From positions 163,142,667 to 163,206,666 of the forward strand of contig CM075673.1 of the NCBI GenBank assembly GCA_037962975.1: 64,000 nt of DNA, given 5' to 3'. Every line of letters starts with the position of its first letter. Positions within the stretch are counted from its first letter, which is position 1. Made by a program: the position numbers and the translations under genes. Under the pieces are notes generated by a model. The model was not told the DNA's origin. It saw only the letters and a program-made list of their open reading frames with translations, and ran no database searches. Shown here piece by piece: positions 1 through 12,878 of the stretch. This stretch comes from Clitoria ternatea (taxonomy: Eukaryota > Streptophyta > Magnoliopsida > Fabales > Fabaceae).

Positions 1-292
1 TTGTCTATTTCAGTTCTCCTCTACCCTTCTGCTCTAGCTCTCCTTTGGTCTTCTACTCTCTACATCTCTGAGTTCTTTATTTATCTAGAGGTTAGTGATC
101 CCTTTCTTCTCCTGGTTACAATTGTGACTTTCTTAGGTCCTCATTCATCTTCTTTTCCGTTGTCTCTTTTACTTGAAATTGATTTTTCTTATACAAGCAC
201 TTATTTGTGGGTTAAGGAGGAGGTTCTGTCGACTCCCTCCTCCCTCCACAATGAGGATGCCATTGCCCGTCTATGGTAGTAAGGGCCCTTTA

Positions 293-676
293 ATGGCTCC
301 TCGCTGGCCCTCAAAGTGGAATGTTTGTCATGCCTGGTCAAACCCTAGAGAGTTGGACTACGCTTATGTGTACGAAACCTTCTTCTCCCGCTTTCATTTA
401 TCTTTTCCCTTTCTTGATTTTGAAAGAGGCGTTTTGAACATTCTGAACATCGCCCCGACCCAACTTCACCCAAACGGATGGGCTTTTGTGACAGTGTATG
501 AAATTCTGTTTAATTACTTCATGCGGACTCATGATTCTCATCTTAAATGTTTTAATATGTCTTGTCAATCATCCTCTAACTCATTTAATCTTTTTCCTCA
601 ACTCACATATCTTTATATTAATTTGTCCATATCACAATATAATTCTGGGCGACAACACCTCTCAAAGAAACCTTAG
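293..676 (+). pseudogene. PF04195-type 'putative gypsy transposon' gene fragment
   Basis: An open stretch from the ATG at 293 begins MAPRWPSKW and runs through a block ending in LHPNGWAFVTVYEILFNYF (codons up to about 523). This block matches the conserved core of the more complete gene at 60227 (LHPNGWGLICALEVLGEYF), which belongs to the plant 'putative gypsy type transposon' family. After about 525 the similarity stops, the frame ends at 676, and the downstream coiled-coil half is absent. The family is associated with Ty3/gypsy elements and its biochemical role is not established. I regard this as a truncated relic. The upstream 1-290 looks like CT-rich leader sequence. Confidence 0.55.
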
Positions 677-829
677 AACTTCATTTATGATTTTAGAATC
701 CTCCTCAGACCCCCCTAGGGGGGAGGGGGGCACCGATCCCCCTTTTCCCTTATTCTTAGAGACCATAATGGAGATTCTAATTCCCCATGATTTCAACATA
801 ATAAGTTATTCCTTTGTTAATTGGGCCTA

Positions 830-1030
830 GATTAAAGGCTCTTTATTTTCCCTTTTCTTTACCATTGTAAAAATATAACCAGATGAACCTTTTATAATTC
901 AAGTGACGTTTTTTAGTATTAACCCTAATTCTCCTAGAGTAATTCTCTAGGGTTTTGTGTTTTACATACTCGGAGTAAACATTTTGGCGCCCATTATGAG
1001 GCCTGAACCCATGACCACACGGTGAGGTGG
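830..1030 (+). other. Possible LTR 3' end and primer-binding site
   Basis: A sequence ending in GTAAACA is followed by TGGCGCCCATTATGAGG starting near 985, the usual look of a plant Ty3/gypsy LTR/primer-binding-site junction of the TGGCGCC class. No partner LTR or polymerase is seen in the window, so this is a weak call. Confidence 0.3.
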
Positions 1031-1596
1031 GTTTCCCTGAGTAGAGTTATTGGTCGATGTCTGATAGAGGTGCTCGATCAATCATACAAAAATTTTAAGG
1101 GTTTATTTTTCAAAATCTAAATGAGTCCAAATGTTCCCAGGGAAGATTTTCTTCATCATCTGTATGGTCACCGTACTTCTCTGTTTTATTAGACCCGGAC
1201 ACCAATTCAATACCAGATAAATTGTGAGGATCTGTCTCGTGTCGTGTGTGACAAAGTGAAATTTTTTTGCCAAAAACGTAGGACACCATTTTAACTCTCA
1301 GGCGTTGATCTCACAATCCATCGACCCACATGCTCTGGACTTGTGTAAGTATAGTGTTCTGTCTATTTTGCCTTACCTGTTTGGTTTGTCGTACTGACCC
1401 TTATTGTTTATTTTCAGGTGACATGACCCCATGCAAGATGTCCACTTGGGATTTCAAGAAGAGCCAACTAAGGGGGGAGCTTCCACCCCCACCCCGACCC
1501 CAACCACTAATCCCGTCGCTTCCATGCTTGTGACGACTCTTCCTCCTCCTTCGTAAGTTCCTAACTTTGAGACTCTTGCTTAGGCTGCTAAGAGGA
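1031..1596. other. No gene recognised
   Basis: Probable continuation of the decayed retroelement leader. The short open frame at 1330-1533 has no recognisable motif. I see nothing else that can be supported. Confidence 0.3.
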
Positions 1597-1792
1597 AGTG
1601 TCTCACTCCAACCACTAATCTCGTCAGGTCAACCCACCCCACCCCGTCAAAAACCCGCAAAAATGTGGGGCGGGGTATGCCAATATTGAATCCATTGCAG
1701 AATAAATTTAGTCAACTCGTCCCACCCTATTTTAGACGGGTTGGTGGGCTGACCCGTCGAGTTCAACTCGTTTTGACATCCCTATTGCCAAA
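1597..1792. repeat. GC-rich MITE-like repeat
   Basis: A block of C-rich and G-rich stretches (CCCACCCCGTC, TGGGGCGGGGT, GACGGGTTGGTGGGCTGACCCG) ends in TTTTGACATCCCTA. This style is common in short plant DNA transposons. Exact ends and target duplication were not found. Confidence 0.3.
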
Positions 1793-2126
1793 TCTAGATG
1801 TGAAATAGGCAAAATTTAATTAGGTGACTGTTTATGAATAATCTTCAAATTGATTTTAGCAGCTGCAAACTTGTGAACCCATGTAGAAAATACGCAAATT
1901 GATTTTGATTTAGGTACATGAAATTCTGAACTTATGAAATTGATGTGTTGTTTTTATTTTAATTTATGATTAATATAGTTTTTATTGCTATTAGATAGTT
2001 ACTTGAATGAATACCTACGGATTTTAAAAAACCATAAAATTCGCTATGCAAGTAACAAGTGATACTGATACGGGTAATAGGGTATCTATATCCGTCCCAC
2101 CCCACTCCTAAATAAACTACAAGATT

Positions 2127-2128
2127 TA

Positions 2129-2176
<48 letters not shown>
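2127..2176. repeat. (AAT)n microsatellite
   Basis: About 15 uninterrupted AAT/TAA repeats. Confidence 0.9.
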
Positions 2177-2525
2177 TTGTCTCCCTGTTTTTTAAAAATT
2201 CTCACGTTACCGTCGTATCACTAATATAATAGTTGATAAAACATTCTCATGATACCATTGTATTACTAACATAACAATGACGTAAAAATTAATTGTAATT
2301 ATGATAACTTTTTCATCAGAAAATATATTTTCTCATAATAATTCACAGAGGTTTTTGATTACTCGCTAGAAGAAAATGCTTCGTATCCAAAGTTAGCGTG
2401 GATCCTCAAAATGACACTATTAACATAAGATGGGATCTAGTCTTAAAAGAATAGTGTCCATATAAGAATGACTCAGGCTAATGCTAAGTGTGGATATGTC
2501 ATTATATATAATATTGTATAATATG

Positions 2526-2526
<1 letters not shown>

Positions 2527-2595
<69 letters not shown>
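2527..2595. repeat. Compound (TA)n(GA)n microsatellite
   Basis: A TA run passes directly into a GA run of about 18 units. The surrounding 1.8-3.3 kb is AT-rich and holds no gene I can recognise. Confidence 0.9.
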
Positions 2596-2599
<4 letters not shown>

Positions 2600-3333
2600 G
2601 TAATGTAGTAGGTTTAAAAATATTTATATAGAGATTATATTGTCTAATTTTTCTTCATAGAAATATTAGTTATTTACTTTTTAATGTTTAGTATGCAAGA
2701 TAATTTTTAATAAACTTAATTAAATTAAATTTTTGTCCTAAAAAAGTAACTAATTTCCCTAGTTAATGTTGATTTCTAGTAATAGGCCACTAATATTTTT
2801 AAATAGTTAATTGTTGTCCTTGCCATTAGATAAATTTGGCAAGTGATTAAATTATATATTTTAGGTTTAATACCCTTCTAAATTATATACTTTGGCAAGA
2901 TGGTTGATCTTTATTATTATATAACATGTTTGCTACTTTGGTGATGTAATAATTTTAGAAATATCTATTTTGTAGAATTTATGTTGTCCCTAAATTTCTT
3001 TTAGAAAATATTAGAAGGGTTAATGTTGTGTTATTCATTTTAGGCTTGATTTAATTACATTTATAATTAAATTTTATAAGGATTTAAATTATTTTAGATT
3101 GAGCGTCCTTTTAGGATAGATGATTTATCTTGATTATTGTATAAAAATATGTTTGTTATAGTAATGTTAGAAATGCCCATATTATAGATATTAACGAACT
3201 TTGTTTTATTGGAGCGTTGTATTTATTATTATTAACACATGGAAAAAATAACATAAAAGTGTAAATAAAAAAGTAATAATGTGTGTACTAACATTTTATT
3301 TTTTAGATAATGTCACATACCAAATTGACCTAA

Positions 3334-3601
3334 CACTACAAGAAAAGGCTTATTTAGCATGAAAATATTGCATTGGATAATCACTTCGAGGCAATGTTAT
3401 GTTGAATATTTTATCATAAGGTAGGCTATCTTTTGAGGCAATAACCTATGGTTGTTGTGTCCGACTAACATGTAAGGAAATCCTTAATGGTAAAGAAACG
3501 AAAACATAGGGATTTTCAAAAGTTCCCTTTAAAAATGTGATTTTGAAATAACTAAATTAAGATATAATCTAAAATATGTTAAAAACGTATCTCTTGTAGT
3601 A
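3334..3601. mobile_element. CACTA-like MITE, 268 bp
   Basis: The left end reads CACTACAAGAAAAGG and the right end reads TCTCTTGTAGTA, an imperfect terminal inverted repeat of the CACTA type. It is flanked by a 3-bp TAA duplication at 3331-3333 and 3602-3604. There is no coding capacity, so it is a non-autonomous miniature element. The last base of the right end deviates from the canonical G. Confidence 0.6.
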
Positions 3602-3604
3602 TAA

Positions 3605-4756
3605 AACCTTTTATAATGAGTCAAAGTAGACTCATCTCAATAAAAGTCCACAGGGACACTCCATTAGATTCCGCATAGACGAATGCTACCTTGTCAAAGC
3701 ACAGTCTTCGTAACAATTTACAAAATTTTATTTATCACAAATGTAGCCTATGAGCATCTCATGCTTTGTTTATAAGTTTCATGTCTTAATGAAGAATCTT
3801 TAGTGAATGAGGTCTTACTCACTTTAAATGAAATAGACCCAATAGTTTTAATTTTAGTCAAACTAAAATAAAAACTATTCTCTAGTGGACTTACTTTATG
3901 TGTGTGACCTTATATATGAAATATATTTAGTTTATATTAAATATAAACATCTAATACTTAATATAATATAATGAACGACTTCTAGCATTGCATCATTATC
4001 CAAATATAAATATCAAATTTATATAACATATAAGTGATAAACTTTATATGTTTGGTCATTTTGTTACGATATCTAATTTGGCCCAAGACATGACGTCATC
4101 ATCCTTAGATGACCCAATTCATTTTAGTTAATATCAGAATAGACTTTACTTGAATAAATATCTAATATTTATTCTCCTTAACATGACCATGCATTTTCTT
4201 AGTGCCACTTCATCAAGTGGTCTATAAATATCATACTCGTTATATACAAGAGACGAATCTCATTTACATCACCCATATTCTTTTGCATGATTTGTACCTA
4301 ATTACACTATTTACAATCACCTTGTTACATATGATATATGATTGTATTAAAACAACAAACTCCTCAAGTAGAACTTATAGTAACTTTAGGTCGAATGACT
4401 ACATATACTGTTATCACATTGAGAGTCGTTTATGACACTCTTGTAATGCCCATGCAAGGTTCTCATGGTGGATTTGTGTAGTACACCATTACTCCTCATG
4501 TGTACAGTGTAAAGACTTGGTATATCCATATCCATGATTTGTGAGATCATATCATCAATAAACTCATACACTAGTCTTAATGTATTTTTGTGTCCCCGTA
4601 TTCATACTTGACAAGGGACATTTTAGAAATAGTGCTCATATTGACCTACTATTTCAAGGACTAACAAAAGTTGTTAATCTATTTAACAAAATATCTTATT
4701 AAAATAAGGTGATACATTCTAAACACATAGGCTTTTAATACATATTTCCATCACAA
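3605..4756. other. AT-rich DNA, no gene recognised
   Basis: The small frames at 4202-4435 (+) and 4386-4571 (-) overlap each other and show no domain. No terminal repeats were seen. Confidence 0.4.
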
Positions 4757-4974
4757 CACTACTACAATACGTGAGCAAATTTCCAAAAAAAATGTTAGTT
4801 ATTGTGCCAGAGGTTTCAGTCATAGCATGGGACAACCTTTGGTGCAACTTCAACATCAATTGACAACGCGCCAATCTCCTTATTTCTTCTTTTCATCTTC
4901 TTACTAACTACAAAATAACACGCCTCTTTCCCTACCATTTTAATCTCCTCAAACACTTCATTGAGTGCTTCATT

Positions 4975-5590
4975 TCAAGAGAACAATATACTATTGTGTT
5001 TACGCCTGAGCACAAGGATATGATGAGGGTCGTGTTTGCAAAGTCTAGGAAGACACGTCTTAATGACACATTAGGGAAGACTCCTAGAAAGGGCCTTGAT
5101 TTTTAGACACTTACCTATCCTTCATAGATCGAGGAGCAGACATGGAATGGTCTACTAGTTGAGTGAGTGCAACCTGAATATTAGATGGTCCGGAAGCACA
5201 ACAGGAACAACCAAAATAGTGATATAGGTGGTTTGATACACACCATGAGTCGTCAACCACATGTTATTCATATTTTTTAATATATTAATGAGCAGGATGA
5301 GTACACCAGACACTTGGCTAAGCTCGAGGTTGTTGGTGATCAGCCTCCAGAGGTAAGTGATAAGATTTAGCTATGGATTAATATTGTTGGTGGGAGGTAT
5401 AACTGCCTTTATGGTGTTGCTTTCTTAGACTCCAACATTCATTAGGGGTCTTCTTTGATGACACAACCTTCCCCATTCACTAACACTTCATCATTACATG
5501 CAAATCTAGAGGTGGATGACACAGTATAGTCGACTACAGGCATAATTTGACCAGATGTAGGCCTATATGGCTACTTTAGCTCAAGAACAA
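4975..5590 (+). pseudogene. Ptta/En/Spm (Transposase_24-like) protein remnant
   Basis: Conceptual translation, allowing stops and frame changes, gives a stretch resembling the C-terminal part of plant Ptta/En/Spm family proteins. It has an 'LWINIVGGRYNCLYGVA' block, comparable to the LW-x-x-x-VGG-...-YG signature of that family, preceded by a segment reminiscent of the conserved H-rich region. Many in-frame stops interrupt it. It lies inside a CACTA-ended segment, which supports the assignment. The function in intact relatives is DNA binding or transposition of CACTA elements. This copy cannot encode a protein. Confidence 0.4.
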
Positions 5591-5636
5591 CATAGTTTAA
5601 GGGTAACAATTAACATAAAAAGGTGTTAACATTGAT

Positions 5637-5663
5637 TATTATTATTATTATTATTATTATTAT
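5637..5663. repeat. (TTA)n microsatellite
   Basis: About nine ATT/TTA repeats, followed by a shorter AAT run near 5685-5710. Confidence 0.85.
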
Positions 5664-5913
5664 GAAGATAATGACGATTATGATAAATAATAATAATAAT
5701 AAATAATAATCTTTTAAAAGAGTTTTTGGCGTGGGACATGACACCTTATGCCTCTTTCTACATTCAGAAAAGGTGTGGAACATTAATGTCCCAGGCTACA
5801 TCCCATGTGACTTGCATGGGACAAAATGGAGTAGGATCGAGACAATATCTCATGTTGTTTGACTTTAGCGTGGGACATTCTTGAATAGACATGGGAGGTT
5901 TTTACTCATAGTG

Positions 5914-7323
5914 TATACCTAATAAACATTTAACTAGATATATGGATATCCTTGGTTTCACCATGTAAGAAAATTTACTTGTGTAGTTGACCAAAGTTAG
6001 CATGTAGAATGTGAGCACCTCTAATACCATTCTAATTTGTCACACCTAATGAAAATTCAGGGGAATTTTTTATGATTTTACGAATCAATTTGACAGCTTG
6101 GAAGCCCAGAACATGTATATGATTATCGAGAAATCTCCTGACATTATGCAATCCAACATAACCATCATGGTTCCGTTCATGGCATCCAATCCAAAGCATC
6201 ATATATCAATATCAACATTATTCACAAGTGCATATCAAAATCAAAACTAGACTTCCAGTGAAGTCGTCAGCTACCTATATCCACTACACAGATATATCAA
6301 TATCAAAAGAGAAATCTATATACATCAAGAGCTAGTCAAGGCTATACAAAAAACTATGCAATGGTCCTATACACAAACGAACCCACAATAAGGTTCATCT
6401 ACCGCTAGCTTCTCAAGCTTTAAATAATCATTCTCATGGTCACTGCAAGATAAAAATATGTGTAAGGGTGAGCATATATACATATTAAATGACTAATAAG
6501 GAATTAGATTCGACATCCTATGTCTTATATAATCAATTTAGTTCATCACACCTTGATTGCCATTTATCTAAAAGAGAAAAAGAAGGTCTGGTGGGTTAAA
6601 AAAAGAGAGAGGAGGGGGTTAGGGTTGTTACATAAGAATTAGTTGAAATATTCTAACATTTTAAAAGAATATATTGAAACTTCAAAAATTTAAAGTACTT
6701 AATTGAAATCAAGGTGAAAAAAAAACAAAAGTAGTATTTAAAAATGAGCAAAATAATATTAATAGAAAAATAACATATAAAAATGACTAAACTAATATAT
6801 TAATTATATTTTTTAATCTGTATAGAGATCACTTTTTATTAAAATCATTTCTAGAAACAAGATATCTATATATTATGGAATCCATATTCAACAAGAATTG
6901 AAAAAAAATAATTGTTTTTGATCCTTGAACCGGAACAGCTACACATGCACGCAACCACCTGTTACTTGAACATTGACGCTTTTAATTTTAAATAAATGCG
7001 TGAGACATGAAAAGGACCTCCAATCTCTGAAGAGCGTCACTATCTATTAATTCTATTATATCTAAATCCAATAATTATCCTTAATTAATGATTAGTTGGA
7101 TCCTCTTTTTGGTAAGTGATTTGTTGGATCTTGAAAACCACTCAAAATATTTAAACCAGTAAATAATACTATCTTGACATCTTTGATACAAGCAAATGAA
7201 ACAAGTTTAAAATAAAAAAACTTTATCATAGGATTGTATAGTATTACATCTAATTTAAAATCATAAAAATCTCATTCATATTTTTCTGATAAAAAATTTA
7301 TTTCTTTTATTTTTAATATATGT
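5914..7323. other. AT-rich DNA, no gene recognised
   Basis: No coding frame, terminal repeat or recognisable motif was seen up to the solo LTR. Confidence 0.4.
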
Positions 7324-9827
7324 TGTGACGTCCTTCGTCATTTTACCTTTATTTATACCCGTTTAATTAATTTTCACAATAAATTTTTCACATTTAATTA
7401 AATTTAATTATTCCTTAATTCAAAATGACATTTATTTTTAATAAACAGTTCAAAATGATTATTATATTACACTTCAAAATCCTAAAACCAATTAACTTTT
7501 AAAAGAAACCAAAAACATGGAACAGGGGCCTGACGCTGCGCGCCAGCCCCACGAGTAGCGTCAGCCCTCTGTTGCGTACCTCACGCTACGCGTCAGGCTG
7601 ACGCGTAGCGTGGGCATGACAGTAACAACACCTGATGCTGTTACACATTTTAAACCATTTAACCAACTTCTAACCTACCCAATTGACCCGTTTTAGATCC
7701 GATTACCACGAAACTTCACGGGCTACATGTTTTCCCTATTCGGGAACTGTTGGCGCCGTACTTTCACCAAAATTCCAAATTATGCGCAAGTTATGCGCGA
7801 AACGCATTTTAATCCAATTAGGTGCAAAACCCTTGCACCAAACATCCTAAATGGGTTCCAACGGACCAAAAGCCAATGCATATAAATCCTAAATGTCATG
7901 GAGGACCTATTGATGCATTCCGGGGTTTCTGAAACCCGCCGGATCTCAATTTCACCTACCCAGTTCCTTAAATTCAATAATCAACTATATACATAACTTT
8001 CCTAAATCAATCCAATCATCACGCTAGCATCAATCACCTAACACACATATCAATTATGCATCAATACAACACCTGCCCATAACATTCAACATTCACACAT
8101 GTCAATGGCTCAGTGCCATAATCGTCACACATACTTTGTTATCTATCACACACCATAGTAAGCTATTACTTATTACACACTTAAGCACATACATTCAATC
8201 ATTACATTTATTCATTCATCCTTGGCATCAGTCTTCCACTTCGTGCACCTCTGCGACATTAGCATCATTCCTGTCATTGGTCACTAAAATGAAACAACAG
8301 CAAGGGTGAGTGTTTGGAATATCATAATTAATATAGAATGAAATATTAAACTTATTAATACCTACAACTTACATTACATGAATTCTTGAGCTTCCTGCAC
8401 TTATACATGTCCACATACATACACATATATAATCACTAATCTTTAACTCATTCATTCACTCACATCACATTTCCAATTCATAATTCATTTCCAATCATTA
8501 ATCAATATAAGATCCACATATGTCACAACTGACTCTCATGCAATTCAACACCTAGTATCCGGATACTAAAGGACTGGCCTTCAGCTGGGAGTCCGACTTG
8601 ACATCCCATGAACCTGACTTGGTTCACCGATCCCGACTTGGCTCTCCACCTCAACCACTGGGTCCGACTTGACCATTGGGTAGCTCAAGTGGGTACAAAG
8701 ACCACGGGAGCTAGAAAACGAGGGGTATATATACCGTTGGCTATCTCATACCATATAATCATATATCATATCTCATAATCATGACATATCATCAACAAAC
8801 AACATACGCAACTACTAGAAACTGGCATGTGCTCACAATACAGGGCGACCGACTTGTCAAGCCCATCCATACAATGCTATTGCATATATCATCCTACATA
8901 CATAATCATCAATAATTTCATAATTCCACATTCTTATTCATAATCAAATATACATACGCATCTCAAGGTGGAAATATTACACATATCTTTTACTTTCATC
9001 ATTCCAATCTTATATTTCTTTCATATTCAACCATTTAATCTCACTCCACATACTCATATATTTAGTTACTTTATACTATTTATGACAACTCTTACTAAAT
9101 TCCCGAACTTCCCATAATCTATTTTCATATCAATTCTAATTAATTATGACCCTAACACCCCTTTACCTCTATTTTGAGCTCCGACAGGTGGCGTCCTACA
9201 GCCGCTGAATTCACTGTTTCTCTTCCGCTTCCGACGTCCACTTCGTCGATCGATTGCTTAACGCTCGTTCCGGTACCTACGGTCACTGAAACATCAAATT
9301 AATTAGTACATTACCTTCCTTATACTTCCAAACTCATTATCCAAGCTTCACAAACCATTGAAACTCAGAATTAAAACCCCAATCATCACATGCAATTTCG
9401 GATTTCATGAGAGGGAGAAGAAGAAACTAGAGATTAAAGCTCCTAAATGCCTTACCTTGGCCCCAAATTGCCTAAAACCACCAAGAATCCAAGTTTCCCT
9501 CAAAACCCTAGCGAAATCGCCTTAGAGAAGAGAGAAAATTGATAGAGAAGCTCGCGGGTTCTGTTCTGTTTGACCCTGTTATAACACAGGTCGCGACGCC
9601 GGCGCTACGCGTCATCCTGGCGCTACGCGTCGACTCACTAAATCGCACCTGACGCTACGCGTCCCAGCCACGCTGCGTGTCAGGGTCCTGATGCCAATTT
9701 TCCTTAAAATTTTATTTAAAACTCCATTTCCCACTTAATATTTTACATACCATTTTTATTTTACGTCAAATAATAATTTACTCACTTCCAATTTATTTTC
9801 TATTATTAAAACATCAGGGATGTTACA
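7324..9827 (-). mobile_element. Solo LTR of the element C family
   Basis: This 2.5-kb block is the reverse complement of the LTRs of element C (18794-21341) over its whole length. It runs from TGTGACGTCC to GGGATGTTACA. There is no internal region, primer site or polypurine tract beside it. The flanking pentamers TATGT (7319-7323) and TATAT (9828-9832) differ by one base and may be a decayed target duplication. Unequal recombination between two LTRs is the usual origin. It carries the paired palindrome modules at 7530-7614 and 9601-9684, and the 16-bp palindrome at 8553-8568. Confidence 0.85.
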
Positions 9828-9912
9828 TATATGATATCACTAAATAAAAATATGCTAATTGTTGACGTTATTATTCTGATTTGAGAAACCGTAACATACA
9901 CATTATTTCTCT

Positions 9913-11610
9913 CACTAGTGGAAAAAATGGCTTTAATCACGGTTAAAAAAGGCTTTTAATCACGGTTGAACAACCGTGGTTAAAAGTGGGCGTGGTTGTA
10001 TATCAGGATATTTAATCACGGTTGAACAACCGTGGTTAAAAGTGGAGTGGATATAACCACGGTTGCCCCTAACAACCGTGATTAAATGTACTGGACCAAA
10101 AAAAAATTAAAAATCGTGGTTATCATCTTCACCATTCAGAAACAGCAAGAACACAATGAACACCAACACCAGAAATAAGAAACGCAGCAAGAACGCAAGA
10201 AACAAAAACAGAAGAAAAGTAAATGAATGAAACAAGAAATGAAGAAAAGTAAATGAATGAAACAAAATCAGAACAACCACAAGAAACAAAAAACAAGAAA
10301 CAAGAAACAAGAGAGCTACTGCAAAACGAAGAACACAAGTATAAATCTAAAATGTAAACCTGTAAATAATCAATGGCGCGCGATGGGAAACCTGTAAATG
10401 GCATATGAAAAATAGTGAGAAGTCACATAATAAACAAATCTAGAACGTAAATAATGAAATGTAAATGTAAATGGAAACATGAAAACAGAGAAGAGAAACC
10501 TTATAGAGAAGAAGGAGAGAAAAGAGAGTTAGGCGCGCTCATGAAATTAGGAAATTTAAAACGAAAAGGAAGCTATAATCACGGTTACACAAGGAACCGT
10601 GGATATATGTATAACCTATAACCACGGTTATGCGAGTACCCGTGGATATATGTATGACCTATAACCACGGTTACTCCAGGACCCGTGGTTATAGGTTATA
10701 CATATATCCACGGTTCCTTGTGTAACCGTGATTATAGCTTCCTTTTCGTTTTAAATTTCGTAATTTCATGAGCGCGCCTAACTCTCTTTTCTCTCCTTCT
10801 TCTCTATAAGGTTATATATATGACATATACCCACGGTTGAACAAGGGACCCGTGGTTATATGTGAAAATCTTATTTTGGCATTAGAAAACACCATAAAAA
10901 ATTTTAGAATTTTTAGAATTTATTTGGTAGGTAAAGTAGAAGCCTAAAAATCCAAAAAATAAGCAAATAAATCACAAAAAATAAAAAATTTTGAGAAAAC
11001 AAGGGTTTTTTGAAGATCTGAGCAACCCCAACTGGCGTAGCGAGTTGGAATGAATGCGGATTTTTTTTCTACCCCAAAATCATATGCAGCAATAAGGATT
11101 CTGAGTTTTCTAGCTCAAGTTATGCTCGTTTGAAGTTTGCCGATTTTTGTCGTCACAAAATTTTTGTATCTCTCACTCAAAAATTTATTTTTCAAAAATT
11201 CCAACTCGAATGGCTAATAAGTACCAAAAGAAGTCATGACACAAAAAATCAGATCAAAATTCCATGTTTTTCTATTTTTTTGGATTTTCTAAAAATAAGG
11301 TGAATAATACATATACATATAACCACGGTTGTCAAACAACCGTGGTTATAGACACACTTTTAATCACGGTTTCCTAACAACCGTGAATAAAAGTTTTCCC
11401 AAAAATTTCAAAAATGCCATCTCGTTTTGACATATATCCACGGTTGTCATACAACCGTGATTATAGAGACTTTTAATCACGGTTGCCTTAACAACCGTGA
11501 TTAAAAGTTTTCTCAAAAATTTCAAAAATGCCACCGCGTCATTTTTAATCACGGATACACACTAATCCGTGATTATACCCCCGTGGTTGTATCCATTTTT
11601 TCCACTAGTG
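9913..11610. mobile_element. Non-autonomous CACTA element, 1698 bp
   Basis: The element has perfect 18-bp terminal inverted repeats (CACTAGTGGAAAAAATGG) and a 3-bp TCT target duplication (9910-9912 and 11611-11613). Both subterminal regions are packed with copies of TAACCACGGTT/AACCGTGGTTA, many arranged as hairpins around short loops. Such motifs are known binding sites for the CACTA TnpA-type protein in En/Spm. No transposase is encoded; the AG-rich frames near 10107-10404 are low complexity. The intact ends suggest relatively recent insertion, mobilised in trans. Confidence 0.92.
10497..10813. repeat. 132-bp inverted repeat (hairpin) inside the CACTA element
   Basis: The left arm 10497-10628 and right arm 10682-10813 are reverse complements, with only about one mismatch seen by eye near 10549/10761. 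They are separated by a 53-bp spacer that itself holds the subterminal motif. A transcript across this region would fold into a near-perfect long hairpin. Confidence 0.88.
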
Positions 11611-11613
11611 TCT

Positions 11614-12134
11614 GCTCTTGCCATTTGATAAGTTTTATAATTATAAAAAATAAATAAACATTATTTCATACCTACAACTTACTTTTGATATAAAACATAG
11701 AAAAATATGAGACATAAAGTTAATTTATAATTTTTTTAACAAGAGTTAACTTTATATTGATATTAAAGTAATAAACTTAATTCTAACTATTTAAAAATAT
11801 TAATACACATATTTCATAAAAAATAACAATAAGAATTAATTTTTAAAAGCTTAAAACCATTTATAGGGTTTTTGGTATCGGTCTGTAATTTTTATTTTTC
11901 TATATTAAATTTATATTGAATATTTTATTATTAGTCGCAATTATGAAGTGAATTTTATTCATATTTATTTGTTTATATATATATGATTTTAGCATGTCTA
12001 AAAGACCCCATATTTCAATTTATTTATTTTTTATCTTTAATGTGATAATTGAGTGAAATCAAATATAACCTTTTATATGGAGGTATAGATAGATAAAAAT
12101 TATTGTTTTGGACAATATATACACATATATGTAC

Positions 12135-12183
<49 letters not shown>

Positions 12184-12878
12184 GGAAGCCTATTTTTAAT
12201 TTATCATTTAAAGATTTTACACAGAAATATAATTAATAAGTCATTTGATGTATCCTTTTTCTTTGTTTTGTACACATAATATTTTTCTTCCTTAATTGAT
12301 ATCCTTTTATTTTAAATAAAATATAAGAGTGTAATTGATAGTAAATGAAATAAAAAAAACATATATTTTGAGATAAATTTAGCACCGTAAAAAACTGATA
12401 AAAACAACAAAGTTAACATTTTGAAAATATGTTAGGGAGATAACCTAATAGGTCCCTTTAAACACGTTTTTGCAATGAGGTTTTAAGACATTCGAATTTT
12501 GCAAAGCTGAAAGTCATATAAGGACAGAGTCAACCATAATCTCTTTTCTAGTGATAACTCCCAACCACTCCCAACGTTTAGTTTTGTGACTTTTAAGACT
12601 CCAGATCTCAGAATATCTTACTAGCTACGAGATTTACCTAACGAATTAATAAAAGGTTTATTAGAAACACTTGCATTAATTTTATTTTTAATATTAATAT
12701 TATTTAATTAATAGTTTAAGACACTACCGATTTTAAGAGATTTTAATAACACTTACCTAATTTTAATTCCTATATACTAATACTATTTCTTCAAAATTCT
12801 TTAATAAAACATATATGATTAGTCATTATATATACACTAATTCTGACATTCTTTATAAGTTTTTAGAGTTTACCTCGG
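11614..12878. other. AT-rich DNA with (TA)n tract, no gene
   Basis: A (TA)n microsatellite lies at about 12138-12180. Nothing else is recognised. Confidence 0.5.

Larger units (their letters stand above)
4757..5913 (+). mobile_element. Decayed CACTA element
   Basis: The left end starts CACTACTACAATACG. The right end (...ACTCATAGTG) begins CACTATGAG on the other strand. The subterminal zones share a repeated (CG/CA)TGGGACA motif, at about 4825, 5732, 5815 and 5871, as expected of CACTA elements. The interior holds remains of an En/Spm-type protein. No clear 3-bp target duplication is visible, so the ends are approximate. Confidence 0.45.
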
